NCBI GenBank assembly: GCA_034180045.1
Contig: JAXFOY010000018.1
Span: forward strand, 22,722 to 86,721
Direction of reading: 5' to 3'
Source: Eubacterium_B sp034180045
Lineage (GTDB): Bacteria; Bacillota; Clostridia; Peptostreptococcales; Anaerovoracaceae
DNA length: 64,000 bases
The notes under the pieces are model-generated. The model was not told the DNA's origin. It worked only from the letters and a program-made list of their open reading frames with translations, and searched no databases. Below, piece by piece: positions 17,710-25,501 of the stretch. Each line of letters begins with the position of its first letter. Position 1 is the first letter of the stretch. The position numbers and the translations under genes are program-made.

Positions 17710-19200
17710 TTACTTAACCTTTAGCGTTGAGTTTACAATGTAGTAATCTCCGTTCCAAAGCTTATAATCTTTTAATTTATCCGATACGGCAGCATGCCAT
17801 TGAGGGTCCATTGTCATCAAAACAGGTCTATCGCTCAATATCTGCTGCTGTGCCTCTATTGCCAATTTATCAATGTTCTCAGGGTTTGCTTCACTACCCA
17901 TTTTATCCAGAATTCCGTCCGTTACGCTTGAGCTATATGTGGTGAAGTTATTAGCTCCGCCGGTTCTGAAGAACTGGTTCAAGAAGTATACAGGGCTTCC
18001 TGATGGGGAAGGATGCTGTGCATATACCAGAATATCAAAAGCCTTAGCTTTTGTAACTTTTGATATATCATCTACAACCTCAACGGATGCCTTAATTCCA
18101 AGCTTCTCAAGCTCAGATGCTATCGTCTGGCTCACCTTTGGCAAATCCGCCTTTGAACTGTAAGTCTTGATAGATAGTGTAAGCTCCTTGCCATCTTTCT
18201 TTCTGTACTTACTGCCGTCTTCAAGCTTCCATCCGGCATTATCCAGGATATTCTTTGCCTCATCCGGATTATATGCAGCTGTCAGCTTTGCATCAAAGCT
18301 ATTGAAATGTGCAAATAGTCCTGTTGGGAGTGTTCCGCCATTCAAGGTTTTCTGAATATCTTCTCTGTTTATTCCCTTGTCGATGGCTGCTCTTACCATT
18401 TCATCCTTTAGGATTTCATTCTCCAGGTTCAAGAATGTGTAATACTGATATGCTGCATCAAAGTCTATTACATTCTTCTTTTTGACCTTCAGTTCCTTTG
18501 CAACTTCACCTGTCAAGCCAAATGCCAAATCAATTTCATTTGACTCAAATGCAAGCTTAAGAGCATTTATATCCTTAAATGCCTTAATCTTAACAGCTTC
18601 AGGTCTATCTTTTGCATCCGGATAGTTTTCATTAGGCTCTAATGTAAGCTCACTCTGTGCCTTTAGCTCCTTTATTTTGAACGGACCTGTAAATACGTAT
18701 TTGTCTCCGTCCTTTTTATAAACTATATTAGTCCACTCACCGAGAATAGATTTTAGGTCTTTTGTTGCTCTTTCTGTTGTCGCTTTGAAAGAATAGTCTC
18801 CTGTAACCTCAAATTTGATTACTCCTGCTGACGCATTTGATAGCTTATTCTTCTCCTGAATCTCATTTAAGCAAGCCGCTAATGCTTTTGCATCCACCTT
18901 GCTTCCGTCAGCGAACTTAGCATCTTTTTTCATTGTGATTTCCCACTCTGTATCGCTTTTTGCTTCGAGTTTGTCCACAAATCTTGATTCCATAGTGCCG
19001 TCTTCCTTTTGCATGAACACGTACTCGCCAATTCCGTGGCTTGTTATTGACCATGAATTTCCGCCGTTCAGTGGGTTATCATCGGTAATCACCCATGTTT
19101 GTCCGACATTTACAGCGCTGCCGCTGCTTTCCTGTCCACAGGCCGTTACAGCGAAAACCATTGCAAACATCATGAAAGCGACTAACAATCTTTTTCTCAT
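17710..19200 (-). CDS. Substrate-binding lipoprotein of nickel/peptide-type ABC importer
   Basis: The 496-aa product starts with a lipoprotein signal, MRKRLLVAFMMFAMVFAVTAC, with lipobox VTAC and mature cysteine 21. It is anchored on the outer face of the membrane. The rest is an SBP_bac_5 fold (FVDKLEAKSDTEWEITMKKDAKFADGSKVDAKAL, then KLAFESNEIDLAF and AAIDKGINREDIQKTL). The family binds peptides, opines, or nickel/cobalt complexes. It is the first gene behind a cobalamin riboswitch, which points to cobalt or a corrinoid-related ligand (inference). GAGAGG precedes the ATG. Confidence 0.92.
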   Translation of the reverse strand: MRKRLLVAFMMFAMVFAVTACGQESSGSAVNVGQTWVITDDNPLNGGNSWSITSHGIGEYVFMQKEDGTMESRFVDKLEAKSDTEWEITMKKDAKFADGSKVDAKALAACLNEIQEKNKLSNASAGVIKFEVTGDYSFKATTERATKDLKSILGEWTNIVYKKDGDKYVFTGPFKIKELKAQSELTLEPNENYPDAKDRPEAVKIKAFKDINALKLAFESNEIDLAFGLTGEVAKELKVKKKNVIDFDAAYQYYTFLNLENEILKDEMVRAAIDKGINREDIQKTLNGGTLPTGLFAHFNSFDAKLTAAYNPDEAKNILDNAGWKLEDGSKYRKKDGKELTLSIKTYSSKADLPKVSQTIASELEKLGIKASVEVVDDISKVTKAKAFDILVYAQHPSPSGSPVYFLNQFFRTGGANNFTTYSSSVTDGILDKMGSEANPENIDKLAIEAQQQILSDRPVLMTMDPQWHAAVSDKLKDYKLWNGDYYIVNSTLKVK

Positions 19201-19216
19201 ATTTACCTCTCTTTCC

Positions 19217-19242
19217 TAATACACAATGTGTGCATCCCTTTG
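19217..19242 (-). repeat. 26-bp diverged repeat, copy 1 (leader)
   Basis: This element lies between the riboswitch terminator and the ribosome site of the binding-protein gene and resembles 17681-17706 (21/26). It contains the perfect palindrome ACACAATGTGT (19221-19231). Confidence 0.6.
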
Positions 19243-19248
19243 CCGAAT

Positions 19249-19271
19249 AAAAAAACCTACTCAAAGGTAGG
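19249..19271 (-). terminator. Riboswitch-controlled intrinsic terminator
   Basis: On the minus strand CCTAC and GTAGG enclose a 6-base loop and are followed directly by seven T (19255-19249). It lies 40 bases after the riboswitch aptamer and about 50 bases before the binding-protein ATG, the position expected for transcriptional control. Confidence 0.8.
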
Positions 19272-19310
19272 CTAAACGCCCTTCCTTTATCCTCGTAAAA
19301 CCCGGCTTAC

Positions 19311-19467
19311 GCAACAAAGCAGGTCTTCTGACTTAGGCATCCACACCTTTTACCTTCCCGAATTTCCAAATTCAGTGGTTCAAAAAGGCTAAACCATCAC
19401 AGCGACGGGATCGTGTAAGAATTACACTTACTTCCCTTTTAATCATAGTAATATGAACTTCTGTTGC
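19311..19467 (-). promoter_or_regulatory. Cobalamin riboswitch
   Basis: On the minus strand the conserved blocks of the B12 element appear in order: AAAAGGGAAGTAAGTGTAAT, CCCGTCGCTGTGA, ACCACTG, CGGGAAGG and the diagnostic AAGTCAGAAGACCTGC. The closing P1 helix pairs GCAACAGAAG (19467-19458) with CTTTGTTGC (19319-19311). It precedes a terminator and the ABC importer operon. The family binds adenosyl- or methylcobalamin and usually turns transport or synthesis genes off when B12 is abundant. Confidence 0.93.
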
Positions 19468-19481
19468 TTTTATTATTAAAT

Positions 19482-19500
19482 TTACAAACTTGGTTTGTAA
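19482..19500 (-). promoter_or_regulatory. Palindrome at the predicted transcript start
   Basis: TTACAAAC and GTTTGTAA form a perfect 8-bp inverted repeat with a 3-base centre. It overlaps the predicted start (about 19499), 15 bases upstream of the riboswitch P1 helix. It is either an operator for an unknown regulator or a 5'-end hairpin. Confidence 0.5.
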
Positions 19501-19505
19501 TCAGT

Positions 19506-19534
19506 ATTATATACAAATACACATTGCTATTCAA
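19506..19534 (-). promoter_or_regulatory. Promoter of the ABC importer operon
   Basis: On the minus strand TTGAAT (19534-19529) and TATAAT (19511-19506) are separated by exactly 17 bases. This is a near-consensus housekeeping promoter directly ahead of the palindrome and riboswitch. Confidence 0.75.
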
Positions 19535-19645
19535 TACATTTTCACAACTTACATTTACGCTTTTAATGTTCAGTTTATTTCGACTCTTGTGAATTAGGCT
19601 GTTGAAAATGAGAGTTGCGAATATAAAACCTGACTTAAGAAATTC

Positions 19646-21529
19646 TCAGTCACGTGGCACGACCAGTATTCTTATGGCATTTAGGACCGCCAATATCAAA
19701 ACACCTACATCTGCAAATATTGCAAACCACATATTCGCTATACCGAAAGCTCCAAGTATCAGGCAAAGCAGTTTGATGCCTATAGCGAAAACTATATTTT
19801 CTCTTACAATTCTCATGCACTTCTTTGATATTTGAATCGCCTTTGAAACCTTTCTCGGGTCGTCGTCCATTAGCACGACATCAGCGGCCTCTACAGCAGC
19901 ATCTGAACCCATAGCTCCCATGGCAATTCCTATATCTGCACGTGATAGCACCGGTGCATCGTTGATGCCATCTCCGACAAAGGCGATAGCCTCTTTGCTA
20001 TTTGCGGATTTTTCCGCAATGAGCTTCTCTATCTTATCCACCTTATCCACCGGAAGAAGCTCACTGTACACCTCATCTATACCTATGCTCTTTGCCGCTT
20101 CATTTGCGGTAGTCCTGTTATCACCTGTGAGCATAACGGTCTTTCCTACGCCCTCAGCCTTGAGCTTTGATATAGCATCAAGGGTTTCTTCCTTTATCAC
20201 ATCGGAAACCACTACATAACCTGCATATTTACCGTCAACAGCGACATGAACAACAGTACCCGCCTCGCTTACATCATCGTAATCTATGGATATGCTGTCC
20301 ATCAGCTTTGTGTTTCCCGCATATACTTCCATACCGTTTACCACAGTCTTAACGCCGTGTCCTGCAAACTCCTCAGATTTTGAGACCTCACAACCATCTT
20401 CGACATCAGCTGCGTTTTTCAAAGCCATGGCAACCGGATGTTTAGAATACATCTCGGCATGTGCCGCGTAATGAAGTAATTCTTCATCGCTCATTCCTAC
20501 AGCCATTACTTTTGACACGGTGAAAATTCCTTTAGTGAGTGTTCCGGTCTTATCAAAAACAACGGTTTTGACATCTGCCAGTCTCTCCATGTAATTCGAC
20601 CCTTTAATCAGTATTCCCTGTGAACTTGCCGCGCCGATTCCACCGAAGAAACTCAGAGGAATGCTTATAACCAGAGCACATGGGCAACTTATTACAAGGA
20701 AGGTGAGGGCTCTATAAATCCAATTGCCCCAGTCTGCCGGATTACCCATTATCATCAAAACTACAGGCGGCAGTATTGCAAGAGCCAGCGCACTTAATAC
20801 AACAGCCGGCGTATAAACTCTCGCGAATTTTGTAATGAAATTTTCTGATTTTGATTTCCTTGCGCCTGCATCTTCAACAAGCTCCATAATTCTTGCTACG
20901 GTCGAATCGCTGAACTCCTTTGTCGTTCTTATCTTCAAAACTCCGTTAGTATTGATGCATCCGCTGATTACTTCATCGCCGACGCCGACATCTCTTAATG
21001 CACTTTCTCCCGTCAAAGCTGCTGTGTTCAGGCTTGATTCGCCTGAAATCACGATGCCGTCAATAGGTACTCTTTCACCTGCTAAAACAGTTATAATTGT
21101 ACCAACTTCCACATCTTCAGGGTCTACCCGCTCAAGTGAGTTTCCTACTTCCACATTTGCGAACTCAGGCATTATATCCATCAAATCGCTTATATTTCGC
21201 CTGCTCCTCTCCACAGCGTAGCTCTGGAAAAGTTCTCCCACCTGATAAAAAAGCATTACGGCTATAGCTTCAAGATAGTCATCACTATGAGAAAACGCAA
21301 TAATTAATGCACCTATAGTCGCAACAGCCATCAGGAGATTTTCATCAAACGGCTGTAAATTGATAATTCCCTTAAAAGCTTTTTTGAGAATGTCATACCC
21401 TATAATCAGATAAGGAATCAAATAGAAAAAGAGCCTTACCACGCCTGTTACGGGAATAAAATGCAGTGCGAGCGTAATAGCCGCCGCAGTCAAAATCCTC
21501 ACTAAATTTTTCTTCTGTTTTTTGTTCAT
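19646..21529 (-). CDS. Heavy-metal-translocating P1B-type ATPase (Zn/Cd/Co efflux type)
   Basis: The 627-aa product has the P-type core: actuator TGES, the membrane metal motif SCPCALVIS, phosphorylation loop DKTGTLT, the HP dipeptide in SKHPVA and GDGINDAPVL. The CPC motif and the C-terminal segment AIGIKLLCLILGAFG with a lysine in the last helices fit the ZntA/CadA subgroup, which exports Zn2+, Cd2+, Pb2+ and sometimes Co2+. It lacks the usual N-terminal HMA domain; that domain is a separate gene 25 bases upstream (21555-21773). GGCGGAG is the ribosome site. It is near the cobalt-type importer but transcribed as its own unit. Confidence 0.93.
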   Translation of the reverse strand: MNKKQKKNLVRILTAAAITLALHFIPVTGVVRLFFYLIPYLIIGYDILKKAFKGIINLQPFDENLLMAVATIGALIIAFSHSDDYLEAIAVMLFYQVGELFQSYAVERSRRNISDLMDIMPEFANVEVGNSLERVDPEDVEVGTIITVLAGERVPIDGIVISGESSLNTAALTGESALRDVGVGDEVISGCINTNGVLKIRTTKEFSDSTVARIMELVEDAGARKSKSENFITKFARVYTPAVVLSALALAILPPVVLMIMGNPADWGNWIYRALTFLVISCPCALVISIPLSFFGGIGAASSQGILIKGSNYMERLADVKTVVFDKTGTLTKGIFTVSKVMAVGMSDEELLHYAAHAEMYSKHPVAMALKNAADVEDGCEVSKSEEFAGHGVKTVVNGMEVYAGNTKLMDSISIDYDDVSEAGTVVHVAVDGKYAGYVVVSDVIKEETLDAISKLKAEGVGKTVMLTGDNRTTANEAAKSIGIDEVYSELLPVDKVDKIEKLIAEKSANSKEAIAFVGDGINDAPVLSRADIGIAMGAMGSDAAVEAADVVLMDDDPRKVSKAIQISKKCMRIVRENIVFAIGIKLLCLILGAFGIANMWFAIFADVGVLILAVLNAIRILVVPRD

Positions 21530-21554
21530 GTCTCCGCCTTATTGTAAGTCTGTC

Positions 21555-21773
21555 TTAGATGTAGATTTCACAATCACTTTCTACTTTTTTGCAATTTTTA
21601 AGTACTTCCTGCATCACCGAAGCAATATCAGCCTCCTCTTCAAACTCGATTTTAAGCTTTTGCGTCATAAAGTTGATGTTTGCATGCTTTACCCCTGCGG
21701 TTTTCTTTGTAGCTTCTTCCATTTTGTTAGCGCAGTTTGCGCAATCCACTTCAATTTTATAGCTTTTTTTCAT
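21555..21773 (-). CDS. Stand-alone HMA metal-binding protein
   Basis: The 72-aa product is a single heavy-metal-associated ferredoxin-like domain: IEVDCANCANKMEEATKKTAGV contains the metal site CANC (C11, C14), followed by the expected VKHANINFMTQKLKIEF strand. GGAGAG lies 7 bases before the ATG. Such proteins deliver metal to P1B ATPases or act as their detached regulatory domain. It is directly upstream of the ATPase that lacks this domain, so the pair looks like a split CadA. C66 in the tail is an extra potential ligand. Confidence 0.9.
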   Translation of the reverse strand: MKKSYKIEVDCANCANKMEEATKKTAGVKHANINFMTQKLKIEFEEEADIASVMQEVLKNCKKVESDCEIYI

Positions 21774-21868
21774 TTTGATACTCTCCTTTTCAATTAAATG
21801 CTTTTTTAATTGTTATTTTTTTATTTACCCTAAAGATTTGAGCTTACACACAAAATATGCTTTTTATC

Positions 21869-21897
21869 TTGAAAATTTTATATTTTAACCCTATACT
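21869..21897 (+). promoter_or_regulatory. Promoter of the arsR-type gene
   Basis: TTGAAA (21869-21874) and TATACT (21892-21897) are 17 bases apart on the plus strand, about 48 bases before ATG 21945. The divergent promoter for the HMA/ATPase genes must lie in the same gap (21774-21944), but I could not assign it or a clear ArsR operator. Confidence 0.65.
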
Positions 21898-21944
21898 CAT
21901 ATTTAAGCACTTACACATTACATATTCTTTAGAGGAGGCGCGGA

Positions 21945-22319
21945 ATGAAACATGAAAAAATAGAAGTTCCTCATAATCACGGGCAAGATTATCAAAAGCT
22001 TTTTGAGTATATGCCTGATAAAGGTACGGTTAAGACGGTTTCCGACATTCTCAAGCAGCTTTGTGACCCATTACGCCTATGTATATTTTGGCTTCTTTGC
22101 CATTGTGAAGAATGTGTAATTAATATTGCAGCTATTATGAACATGAGCAGTCCCGCCGTTTCACATCACCTGAAGCTTCTAAAAAGCAGCGGTCTTATTG
22201 AGGCAAGGCGTGATGGAAAAGAAATGTACTACACCGTCTCAAACACTGAAGTCGCAAAAGCTCTTCATCACGCAATAGAACATATTGCGGATATAGCCTG
22301 CCCTGACGGTGCAGAATGA
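21945..22319 (+). CDS. ArsR/SmtB-family metal-responsive repressor
   Basis: The 124-aa product has the ArsR winged helix: LCDPLRLCIFWLL, then NIAAIMNMSSPAVSHHLKLLKSSGLIEARRDGKEMYYTVS. A CHCEEC cluster (near 49-54) sits where CadC carries its ELCVCD metal site, and HH/H residues in LHHAIEHI plus a terminal cysteine fit an alpha-5 site. The protein probably represses the divergent HMA/ATPase operon and releases DNA when Zn, Cd or Co binds. GAGGAGGCG is a strong ribosome site. Confidence 0.9.
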   Translation: MKHEKIEVPHNHGQDYQKLFEYMPDKGTVKTVSDILKQLCDPLRLCIFWLLCHCEECVINIAAIMNMSSPAVSHHLKLLKSSGLIEARRDGKEMYYTVSNTEVAKALHHAIEHIADIACPDGAE

Positions 22320-22330
22320 TTTAACTAATA

Positions 22331-22373
22331 AAGTCTACCTAGTGCAGGTTTTGCGCCGAGTAGACTTTTGTTT
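22331..22373. terminator. Terminator after the arsR-type gene
   Basis: AAGTCTAC (22331-22338) pairs with GTAGACTT (22360-22367), followed by TTGTTTT. It lies between convergent genes and has A-rich flanks on the other strand, so it may serve both. Confidence 0.7.
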
Positions 22374-22376
22374 TGT

Positions 22377-22859
22377 CTAAATATTTATTTTTATTTCTCT
22401 GCCTGTGGATTTATGTTCTATGCACTTTATGCCTGCCGCTCTAAACATCAGTTTTGACGCTATGGTAGCCGGCTCCTCGGCGTATTTATCGCTTCCGTAC
22501 ACCACTGTTTTGATACCCGACTGTATTATCGCCTTTGCGCACTCATTACATGGGAAAAGTGTTACATAAAGCTTTGCTCCCTCTAAGCTTCCCCCCCTGT
22601 AATTAAGTATCGCATTGAGTTCAGCGTGAGTTACATATAGGTACTTTGTCCCCAGCTCATCATCAGAGCTTCGCTCCCATGGGAACTCGTCATCTGAACA
22701 GTCCTTAGGAAATCCGTTATATCCCATAGACAAAATTTTGTTATCCTCACTGACAATGCAGGCTCCCACCTGTGTGTTCGGATCCTTGCTCCTCATTCCT
22801 GATAGAGCCGCAACTCCCATAAAATATTCATCCCAGGTTATGTAATCTGTCCTTTTCAT
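22377..22859 (-). CDS. dCMP deaminase-like protein (ComEB family)
   Basis: The 160-aa product is a zinc-dependent cytidine/deoxycytidylate deaminase. Visible are VTHAELNAIL with the zinc histidine and catalytic glutamate, and LFPCNECAKAI with the two zinc cysteines. The N-terminal WDEYFMGVAALSGMRSKDPNTQVGA and GYNGFPKDCSDDEFPW are typical of the ComEB/dCMP deaminase group. It makes dUMP for thymidylate synthesis. Its name in competence operons reflects location rather than a proven uptake role. It stands alone between the arsR terminator and cbiK. Confidence 0.93.
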   Translation of the reverse strand: MKRTDYITWDEYFMGVAALSGMRSKDPNTQVGACIVSEDNKILSMGYNGFPKDCSDDEFPWERSSDDELGTKYLYVTHAELNAILNYRGGSLEGAKLYVTLFPCNECAKAIIQSGIKTVVYGSDKYAEEPATIASKLMFRAAGIKCIEHKSTGREIKINI

Positions 22860-22919
22860 TTTAATTCATCCTTTTATAATATCTATAAAATTACTTTTGC
22901 CGTATATATCCGATTCAGA

Positions 22920-23702
22920 CTATAGCGCTTTTGCATGTTCTGCACGCCTGATAAAAATATCTCTTATCTGCCGATATTCTCCGAGCCCCTTTAATACACA
23001 TTTAACATCAAAGCCTGCTGCCTTCAGCTGCATTTTGTAAGAGTCCTCATCATCTCCGCCTATGTCGTTTAACGCATGATCTCCGGCAACAATCAACAAA
23101 GGTGCCAACCTGACTCTATCAGGCGAGATTTCTTTCAGCTTTGATATAGCATGCTCCATATCGAAATTACCCTCTATCGTTCCGATAATAAAATTCTTAT
23201 GGCCTGCGTCAGACATCGCTTTTTCGAGTTTTTCGTAGGATATGTCCATCTTATGCGAGCTTCCATGCCCTACTAATAACAAAGCCTCTTTCTCTGTAAC
23301 ATCAGAAAAAATATCTGAAATTGCTTTGCTGACCTCTATATAGGAATCCTCATCATATAAAAGCCCTCTGCCCAGTTTAATACTTTCGAAATCCGATTTT
23401 CCAAGCGTTAGCTGCTCAACTATCTTTTCGTACTCCATCCCTTCCAAAATATGTGAGGGCTGAACCAGAATTTCATCAAAGCCGTCTTCTTTGATTTGCT
23501 GTAAAGCCTCGCTTACCTTATTTACAATAATGCCGTCGCGTTCACGAATCTTCTTTATTATCATACCGCTCGTCCATGCTCTGTATAACGGTAAGTTCGC
23601 AAAATGCTCCGCAAGTGATTGTTCAAAGGCTTCAATCGTAAGCTTTCTTGTTTCCTCGTATGAAGTTCCGAAGCTTACTGCCATAATTGCTTTTTTTGAC
23701 AT
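22920..23702 (-). CDS. cbiK: Sirohydrochlorin cobaltochelatase (CbiK)
   Basis: The 260-aa product has the CbiK class II chelatase layout: an N-terminal AVSFGTSYEETRK, then LLLVGHGSSHKMD with the first metal histidine and LIVAGDHALNDIGGDDEDSY with the second. CbiK inserts Co2+ into sirohydrochlorin, the committed step of anaerobic cobalamin synthesis. There is no signal peptide, so it is the cytoplasmic form rather than the exported CbiKP. It is 2.6 kb from the cbiL-cobA/hemD-hemC-sirC operon and on the same strand, but the intervening divergent gene makes it a separate unit. Confidence 0.93.
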   Translation of the reverse strand: MSKKAIMAVSFGTSYEETRKLTIEAFEQSLAEHFANLPLYRAWTSGMIIKKIRERDGIIVNKVSEALQQIKEDGFDEILVQPSHILEGMEYEKIVEQLTLGKSDFESIKLGRGLLYDEDSYIEVSKAISDIFSDVTEKEALLLVGHGSSHKMDISYEKLEKAMSDAGHKNFIIGTIEGNFDMEHAISKLKEISPDRVRLAPLLIVAGDHALNDIGGDDEDSYKMQLKAAGFDVKCVLKGLGEYRQIRDIFIRRAEHAKAL

Positions 23703-23799
23703 ATTAATTCCTTTCTTTATATTGTATTGCTCCTTGGCGTCTTCTGATTAAACTGATTTTGATGTGAGATATATGACTAAATCGTATGTTGCAACTTTG

Positions 23800-24543
23800 C
23801 TACAAATTCTTTTTTTTGTATATGAAGTTTACCGAAATCATCGAAAACACTATCAAATATACGAGCAAAACGGCTATTCCCCAAAAGCTGAACCCCTCGC
23901 CGTGAGATATTGACCTTATCATCCCGCTGGCTTGCGACAGAGGCAAAGCGGAAACGACTTGTTTGAAACCGTTAGGCATATCTTCCGTAGAAAAAAAAGT
24001 ATTGCATAAAAATGACATAGGCATAATGATAAAAGAGGTAAATCTTGGTGCGTCGGTATAACTTTTCGCCATAAATGAAAGTGTCAAGGCTATCGTTGCA
24101 AAAACGGTTCCGTTGAGAAACATAACGAGCAAAGTCCATCCGTTAAAAATCAAACCTGTATCTATCGGCGCCGTCAAAATCAAAATCATAGCTGCTGCAT
24201 ATAAACCCCTGAGACTGCCGCCTATAATCTGCCCCAAAATAAATTGCCATAGCGGAGTAGGTGATACCATAATCTGATCAAGCGCCTTCTCGTAAAGCCT
24301 CTGCACGCTCATATTCTGGGCCACCGCACTGAAGCTTCCGGTCATAGTGGACATGGCAACAAGTCCCGGAATCAAGAAATTCAGATATGGTTCCCCATGT
24401 GAAGTGGAACGAATTCCCATACCGAAAACCAGCAAATATAGAAGAGGCGAAACCATAGCAGAAAGTGTTATCTTATAAAAATCTCTCTTAAACTCTGTCC
24501 ATTTTTCCCATAGAACAGTAATTATTCCCATATAATTCTCCAT
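23800..24543 (-). CDS. ABC-2 type exporter permease
   Basis: The 247-aa product has six membrane segments and the ABC-2 layout of DrrB/NodJ-type permeases, including LNFLIPGLVAMSTMTGSFSAVA and SFLCNTFFSTEDMPNGFKQVVSALPLSQ. The gene lies 75 bases downstream of its ATPase partner (24619-25461). Such exporters move drugs, lipids or polysaccharides; the substrate is not predictable. The first residues MENYMG could also start at the internal methionine. The ATG has no strong ribosome site. Confidence 0.88.
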   Translation of the reverse strand: MENYMGIITVLWEKWTEFKRDFYKITLSAMVSPLLYLLVFGMGIRSTSHGEPYLNFLIPGLVAMSTMTGSFSAVAQNMSVQRLYEKALDQIMVSPTPLWQFILGQIIGGSLRGLYAAAMILILTAPIDTGLIFNGWTLLVMFLNGTVFATIALTLSFMAKSYTDAPRFTSFIIMPMSFLCNTFFSTEDMPNGFKQVVSALPLSQASGMIRSISHGEGFSFWGIAVLLVYLIVFSMISVNFIYKKKNL

Positions 24544-24618
24544 TTAACTCAAACCTGTCAGCCTACAAGCATCCTCGTGCTTTCGACGTCTGATTAATTA
24601 AACAAGCTAATGCCTAAA

Positions 24619-25461
24619 CTACTTTCTTCCGAGCCCTCTGCCGATTCTCTCGATGAATACATCTTCAAGCGTCGTATCTCTAAGTGAAGACTTTGAATCG
24701 ATTTGACTAAGATACTCAATCGCCTCGGATTTTTCTGCAAAATACTTGCTGACTATCTCTTCGTTAACAAATTCGTCAACCGCATAGCTTCCAAGTTCGT
24801 TTATAAGAGCCTGCGGGGTATCTATAGCATCCAGCTTTCCTTTATTTATCAAGGCAATTCTGTCACATAGCGATTGTGCTTCTTCAATGTAATGAGTCGT
24901 CAAAATAATAGTCATTTTGTTCCCGTTTACCTTACGCAGCAAATTCCACATCTGTCTGCGAGAAAATGCGTCCATTCCTGCGGTCGGCTCATCCAAAAGA
25001 AGTATCTCCGGCTCAACCATCAAGGCTCTGCATATCATAAGTTTACGTTTCATGCCTCCGGAAAGATGACGAACTATTTTGTTTCTGTACTCCGAAAGTC
25101 CTGTAAACTCTAGGAGTTCTTCGGTCTTTTGGCGAATAATTTTTTTAGGCAAATAATATAATCTGCCCTGATACTCCATGACCTCATCCATGGTCATATC
25201 CTGTCTCATAGAATACTCTTGAGTTATAACGCTGAGTTTGCGCTTTTGCACGGAATTTCGGCGTGTCAAGACCTCCCCGTCTATGAGAATCTTTCCTTCC
25301 GTCGGCAAAAGTACTGTTGAAATCATACTTATGGCAGTTGTCTTTCCCGCGCCGTTGGGGCCTAACAATCCGAAAAATTCTCCCGTTTCTATCTTGAGGT
25401 TCAGCTTATCGACAGCTGTGTGCTCTCCAAATTTCTTTGTTAAGTTACAAAGTTCTATCAT
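24619..25461 (-). CDS. ABC-2 exporter ATPase (DrrA/CcmA type)
   Basis: ATG 25461 is chosen because GGAGAC precedes it and the protein then begins MIELCNLTKKFGEHTAVDKL, the expected first ABC strand; a longer frame would read through the divergent gene's promoter. The 280-aa product has Walker A GPNGAGKTTA, signature LSGGMKRKL, Walker B ILLLDEPTAGMD and TTHY. The C-terminal region after residue 215 is the usual accessory part of drug/lipid exporter ATPases. It forms a two-gene unit with the ABC-2 permease downstream. Confidence 0.92.
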   Translation of the reverse strand: MIELCNLTKKFGEHTAVDKLNLKIETGEFFGLLGPNGAGKTTAISMISTVLLPTEGKILIDGEVLTRRNSVQKRKLSVITQEYSMRQDMTMDEVMEYQGRLYYLPKKIIRQKTEELLEFTGLSEYRNKIVRHLSGGMKRKLMICRALMVEPEILLLDEPTAGMDAFSRRQMWNLLRKVNGNKMTIILTTHYIEEAQSLCDRIALINKGKLDAIDTPQALINELGSYAVDEFVNEEIVSKYFAEKSEAIEYLSQIDSKSSLRDTTLEDVFIERIGRGLGRK

Positions 25462-25486
25462 ATTTATGTCTCCAAAAATATTTTTA

Positions 25487-25495
25487 TGATATAAT
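25487..25495 (+). promoter_or_regulatory. Extended -10 element directly before a start codon
   Basis: TGATATAAT ends only 6 bases before ATG 25502, so transcription would start at or next to the A of the ATG. There is no good -35 at the right distance and no Shine-Dalgarno sequence. This suggests a leaderless mRNA. Confidence 0.55.
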
Positions 25496-25501
25496 GATTC
25501 T

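Noticed and set aside
21774..21944. CadC/ArsR-type operator between the divergent metal genes
   Set aside because: Several AT-rich half-matches exist, but no clear 12-2-12 palindrome could be defended.
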